From Massilia sp. Se16.2.3 (lineage in GTDB: Bacteria > Pseudomonadota > Gammaproteobacteria > Burkholderiales > Burkholderiaceae_D), in NCBI RefSeq assembly GCF_014171595.1, contig NZ_CP050451.1:4650001-4714000 (forward strand): DNA of 64,000 nucleotides. Reading direction: 5' to 3'. Positions 60,121-64,000 of this stretch are shown here, piece by piece. The notes below the pieces were generated by a model. That model did no database searches. It was not told the origin of the DNA and saw nothing but the letters and a program-made list of their open reading frames with translations. The translations under genes were made by a program, and so were the position numbers. The stretch's first letter is position 1. Each line of letters begins with the position of its first letter.

Positions 60121-62478
60121 AGCGCAGCCTGTCCCCCGCCAGCTCCTCCAGCGCATGCACCACCGCCTCCATCCCTGCATCGGCGCCGAAATGGCGCGCC
60201 ACGGCGTGGCACCGGCCGGGCAAGGCCTCGTCGTCCAGCAGGGCTTCCAGACAGGACAGCAGGCGCGGCGTCGTCAGGCGCGCAGCCGGCAGCGAGCGCC
60301 CCACGCCCAGCGCCTGCACCCGTGCGCCATTGTCGAACTGGTCGTGCGCCAGCGGCACCACCAGCTGCGCCGTGCCGGCATGCAGGGCCTCGGCCGTGGT
60401 GCCGATGCCGCCGTGGTGCACCAGGACCGCAACCTGCGGCAGCAGCGCGCGCAGCGGCACGTACTCTTGCCAGAGCACGTGGTGCGGCAGTTCGGCCGGC
60501 AGCTGGTCGCGGTGCGGGGTCAGGAAGACGGCGCGTTCGCCCAGCAGGCGCGTCGCTTCGATCGCATGCTCGAAATACGCGCGCGCCTGGCGGTTGCCGG
60601 TGCCGGGCGTGAAGACGAGCGGCCGCCCGCCCTGCCCCGGGAACTGCTGCAAGGCCGGCGAGAGCGCGGCCTGCGGGTCGGGATCGAACAGGGGAAAACC
60701 GCTGCGCACCATGGGGCGCGGCCAGTCCGGCTGGGTCGACGCGAACCAGTCGGGAAACAGCGCGACCGACAAGTCGGCAATCGAGAACATGGTGTCGATC
60801 AGCGCCCGCACGGGCGCCAGCCCGGCCGCCGCGCGCGCCGCGTTCACGTCCGGCAGCGCAACCGGGTCGACAAAGCGGGCAGCGAGAAAGCGCCAGAGGC
60901 GGCGGCGCACGCCATGCGGCACCCAGCGCGGCACGCGCCAGGGCCCCAACAGCAGCGGGTCATGCACGGTCGGCAAATTCGATGGCGCGAGAAACGCGCC
61001 GGCGATGCGCAGACCCGGACGCGCGGCACGGCACAGGTCCGCCTCCGGCAGCGCCAGCGGATGCACCAGCATGGTGCAGGGCTCGTCGGGCGGCAGCGCC
61101 GCCATGAAGGCCGGCACCGCCGCCATGGCCGGCCGCGTCGCCTGCCAGACCACGCCGAAGCCGCGCGTCGGGTGCCACAGGTCGGGATGGTCCAGCACCG
61201 CCGGGTCGGCCGGCAAGCCATGGAACGGCAGGCCCGCCGCCTTGACAAAAGGTTCGTGCTGGACCGGGCCGAGAAAGCTCACCCGGTGGCCGGCTGCAAG
61301 GAGGGCGAGCGCAATGCGCAGGAAAGGAAACAGGTCGCCCGCCGACCCGATCGTGACGAGCACGAAGCGATGCGGCTTGCGGGCGGCGTCCATGATCGTG
61401 CCCGGCACCCTCAGGGGAATGAGGCGCTCGGCGCGCAGGCGCGCGAACAGGTCGAAGAAGGAATCGTCCGTCGCCTGCCAGGCAGCGAAGCCGAGGCGGC
61501 GGCTGTTGGCCATGTCGCTCATCACTTCGAGCGGGCGGCCGAGATCGAGGTCCGTGTGCCAGCTTGACGCCAACCGGTCCAGGTCAGGCTCGACCAGGCC
61601 ATGACGCGTCGCGATCTCGCGCCAGAGCGGCGCGTCATTCGCCATCGCGGCTTCCAGGGGCTGCACCTTCCCGCTGTAGCCGGCCGCCTGCACGCCGAAC
61701 CAGTCCGCCAGCCGTGGCCACAGCCAGCTCCAGCGGAAGACGTCGCCGTTGGCGATGTTGAAGGCCTCGTTCTTGGCTGCGTCAGTATCGGCTGCCCACA
61801 CCAGCTGCCTGGCCAGCATGCGGGCGTCCGTCACGTCCGACAGCCCCTTCCACTGTGCCTCGGAACCGGGGAACTGGAAGGGCCGTCCGGTTTCCTTGCA
61901 GAGGGTGGCATACACAGCCAGCGTGGTACCCATGTTCATGGCGTTGCCCACTGCCAGCCCGATGATCGAGTGCGGCCGGTGCACGCTCCAGGTGAAGCGG
62001 TCGCGCGCGGCGGCGGCATACACCTCGTCTTCCTGGGCGTAATAAAAGTTTTCCAGCGGCAGGCGCGGCTGGCTTTCGCGCAGCGGCGTATCGGGCAGCG
62101 TGCCCGAACTGGCATAGGCCTCGAAGGGTCCCAGGTAATGCTTCAGGCCGGTGACCAGGGCGACATGGCGCACGCTGCGCCCCGGCGCCAGGGCGTCCAG
62201 CAGGTTGCGTACCAGGGCGGCGTTGACGCGGATGTTCTCGCTTTCCGTGTCCTGGCGCATCCGGTGGTGATGAAGACGTGGGTGGGCGCCAGGCCGACCA
62301 GTGCCGCCGCCAGTCCCGCCGGGTCGAGCAGGTCGGCTGCAATATGCTGCACGTCCGGCAGGTCGCGTGGTGCGCGCCGCGACAGGCCCGCCACCTTCCA
62401 TCCCCGAGCCAGCAGTTCGCGCGCCGTGTAGTTGCCGCCGATGCCGGTAACGCCGACGACCAGAGCCGTTCGTTGCAT
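60116..62478 (-). CDS. SDR oxidoreductase plus UGT-type glycosyltransferase read as one frame (frameshifted)
   Basis: N-terminal half (62478 to about 61415): Rossmann SDR of the PRISE / 5-beta-reductase-like class, with LVVGVTGIGGNYTARELL, VALVTGLKHYLGPFEAY and FYYAQEDEVYAAA (catalytic YxxxD-like), ending FDLFARLRAERLIP. C-terminal half (from about 61393, MDAARKPHRFVLVTIGSAGD): GT-B glycosyltransferase with the donor-site signature VLVHHGGIGTTAEALHAGT and VVPLAHDQFDNGARV. The frame shifts near 62260 (VFITTGCARTRK / RQDTESENIRVN). The junction follows a GGGG run at 61414-61417; one base fewer would put TGA right after LIP, so these may be two genes. Substrates unknown; sterol, terpenoid or lipid glycosides are typical of the families. 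Confidence 0.75.
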
Positions 62479-62561
62479 GTGTTTCCCCTGTCTGCTTTCA
62501 ATGCAGCCGATTCTAACCGTGCCGGGGAAATGGGGCGCGCCGGTGGGGAAACGGCGCGAAC

Positions 62562-63098
62562 TTACGGCAGCAGGCGGCCCTCGATCGAATCGTCGAGCGT
62601 GCGCCCGATGGCGGCGCCGACGAGCATCCTGGCGCCGGCGACGGCCTCGCCGTGCTTCGTATCCCAGTAGTAGCCGGCGCGTGGCGTGACGTCGATGAGG
62701 GTGATGCGCGGATCGTCCTTGCCTTCGGTGAACCAGGTTTTCAGGGTCAAATCCCAGAGCTCGTCGATCTTGGCGGGGTCGCGCGACACCCTGGCAACCC
62801 CGTCGAGTTCCAGGAAGCCGGAGTGCGTCCCGACCTGGAAGTAGAGCTTGACCTCGCTGTCGTCCGCGAGCTCGGCGTTCTTGTAGCTATCGGCGGCACT
62901 CATGAACCACAGGTGGCCGGCCTCGTCGGCCTGCAGTACGCTCATCGGCCGCACGCCGCGGCTGGGGCCCCCGCCGCCGCGGGTGGCGAAAAAGCAGGTC
63001 TTGGCCGCTTGCGCCATGGCGCGGATGCGGGCGATGGCGTCCATGCCGCGCAGGTCGCGGCGGTTCTCTTCAGGCTGGTTCTTGTTGATCGAATCCAT
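62562..63098 (-). CDS. Pyridoxamine 5'-phosphate oxidase-like (general stress) protein
   Basis: 178 residues starting MDSINKNQPEENRRDLRG with GGAGAG upstream. Split-barrel flavin-binding fold of the general-stress-protein-26 type: TCFFATRGGGGPSRGVRPMSV, HLWFMSAADSYKNAEL, VKLYFQVGTHSGFLELDG, and RITLIDVTPRAGYYWDT near the end. It likely binds FMN or F420-type cofactor; enzyme activity is unproven. Single gene between the SDR/GT locus and the DUF805 gene. Confidence 0.85.
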   Translation of the reverse strand: MDSINKNQPEENRRDLRGMDAIARIRAMAQAAKTCFFATRGGGGPSRGVRPMSVLQADEAGHLWFMSAADSYKNAELADDSEVKLYFQVGTHSGFLELDGVARVSRDPAKIDELWDLTLKTWFTEGKDDPRITLIDVTPRAGYYWDTKHGEAVAGARMLVGAAIGRTLDDSIEGRLLP

Positions 63099-63253
63099 GG
63101 TCTCTCCTCGAGGCAATGGACCGACTGTAGATGAGGGCTGGCGTACCGTCCGTGCGGGCCCTCACGCAGGACGGGAAGCGGGGATGAAAGCTTGGACCAA
63201 AGAAAAACGGCGCCGTGGGCGCCGTTGGTTCCGATGCGGGTGTTCGGTTGCCC

Positions 63254-63589
63254 TCAGACGACCGCGCCGGCTGGCACGCCGTAGCGGTTCGGACGGCTTT
63301 CCTGGGCCAGGAAGACGATCAGGATGATCCAGCCGACCAGTGGAATCAGCCAGATCAGCTGCATCCAGCCGCTGCGGTCGGTATCGTGCAGGCGGCGGCA
63401 AGCGACGGCGATCGACGGTACCAGGGTGGCGATGGCGAAGGCAAAGGACAGGAAACTGCTCATCTGGCCCAGCACGAAGTTGCCGACGATGACGAACAGG
63501 AAGAACCACCAGTATTCGGAACGCGAAGCGGTACCGTCAAAGGTGGCGTATTTCTTGAAACACAGCGAAACTGCTTCGATAAAGTTCAT
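63254..63589 (-). CDS. DUF805 family inner-membrane protein
   Basis: 111 residues with three or four helices. Family features: MNFIEAVSLCFKKYATFDGTASRSEYWWF at the N-terminus (aromatic R-S-E-Y-W-W), VACRRLHDTDRSGW in the loop and LIWLIPLVGWIILI, then a short tail ESRPNRYG. The start at 63589 matches the family; the open frame further upstream is not homologous. Function of DUF805 proteins is unknown. Confidence 0.92.
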   Translation of the reverse strand: MNFIEAVSLCFKKYATFDGTASRSEYWWFFLFVIVGNFVLGQMSSFLSFAFAIATLVPSIAVACRRLHDTDRSGWMQLIWLIPLVGWIILIVFLAQESRPNRYGVPAGAVV

Positions 63590-63681
63590 GTATGGCTCGC
63601 AATGGAAAAATGGTGGGACAAGTGCTGGGCGCCCTGGCACAAAGTTGCCAACGAGAGTATGTCATTGCGCAATATTTTTCG

Positions 63682-64000
63682 CTACGAAAAGTTTTTATTC
63701 ATCTGTCGCGCATAACTGACAGTCAGGAGTTCCCATTGGTGCCCTTCGGGAAGGTTCCAATAGATCCCGCGTCCGCCGTAATCGGTATTGACCTGCTGGT
63801 TGACCGGGCCGCGCACATGGCTGCGGTAGGAAATGCCCGCTTCCACGATGCGCTTGAAGATGGCATCGAACTCGTCGTCGCTGACGCGAAAGCAGAAATG
63901 CTCGACGGGAAAGGGTTCGCTCGTCTGGATAAAATCGAGCGTCAGGCCGGCGTTGATGTAGACCGGCGAGAAGACGCCGAATGCGCTCTCTTCCCAGGGC
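63682..64000 (-). CDS. VOC (glyoxalase/bleomycin-resistance) family protein, 5' end outside the window
   Basis: The last 105 codons of a minus-strand gene whose start lies beyond the right edge. Visible residues: SAFGVFSPVYINAGLTLDFI, VEHFCFRVSDDEFDAIFKRI, GGRGIYWNLPEGHQWELLTV, stop TAG at 63682-63684. The H in VEHFCF and the E in GHQWELLT are the metal ligands expected of the betaalphabetabetabeta fold; YGGRGIYW is typical. Substrate unknown. Confidence 0.85.
   Translation of the reverse strand, partial: PWEESAFGVFSPVYINAGLTLDFIQTSEPFPVEHFCFRVSDDEFDAIFKRIVEAGISYRSHVRGPVNQQVNTDYGGRGIYWNLPEGHQWELLTVSYARQMNKNFS

Overview
The window looks like a chromosomal segment of a high-GC betaproteobacterium of the Oxalobacteraceae, most likely the Massilia/Telluria/Duganella group. 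This rests on gene order (leuC-leuD-leuB-asd-fimV-truA-trpFBA / accD-folC-SPOR-cvpA-purF) and protein character. It is inference from recognition, not from a search. No rRNA, tRNA, CRISPR array, integrase, transposase or prophage gene was seen. A notable property is about 20 places where one protein is split between two frames by an apparent single-base indel, mostly in G/C (sometimes A/T) runs of otherwise intact housekeeping genes (lexA, folC, trpA, leuC, cheA and others). This looks more like consensus error than decay. Such genes are annotated here as one gene over their full span, with the shift noted.

Layout. 1-6.6 kb: Pit phosphate transporter with its DUF47 partner, dnaB, the rpsF-priB-rpsR-rplI operon with a good promoter, a divergent lexA with an SOS box, a long palindromic repeat and a Sel1-repeat secreted protein. 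6.6-26.7 kb (minus strand): a long biosynthetic block, read in the direction of transcription as leuC, entericidin-like lipoprotein, leuD, leuB, asd, fimV, truA, trpF, trpB, trpA, then accD, folC, SPOR protein, cvpA, purF and a PLP-dependent cystathionine gamma-synthase-like enzyme. Two plus-strand genes (a lipoprotein and a small protein) sit between trpA and accD. 26.9-37 kb: regulation, with cheZ-cheA, a universal stress protein, an orphan NarL-type regulator, a Crp/Fnr regulator lacking Fe-S cysteines, a putative secreted amidase-like protein, a glycine-zipper protein and a LytS/LytR-type two-component pair.

37-47.3 kb: a DNA repair island. It holds the ligase-associated metallophosphoesterase (PdeM-like), the Lhr-like DEXH helicase, the ATP-dependent DNA ligase and the ligase-associated MBL exonuclease, followed by RecQ. 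The four ligase-associated genes are split into two pairs by a plus-strand diguanylate cyclase and two small minus-strand genes. 47.3-50.7 kb: repeats, a tiny membrane-protein gene, ahpF and ahpC. 50.7-56.9 kb: a signalling operon of a hybrid sensor kinase with three receiver domains, CheR, CheB (catalytic domain only) and a receiver-kinase protein, with overlapping or nearly abutting genes. 57-64 kb: a UvrA paralogue, a tandem pair of 200-bp palindromic repeats, an SDR plus glycosyltransferase locus read as one frame, a pyridoxamine-phosphate-oxidase-like protein, a DUF805 membrane protein and a VOC-family gene cut by the right edge.
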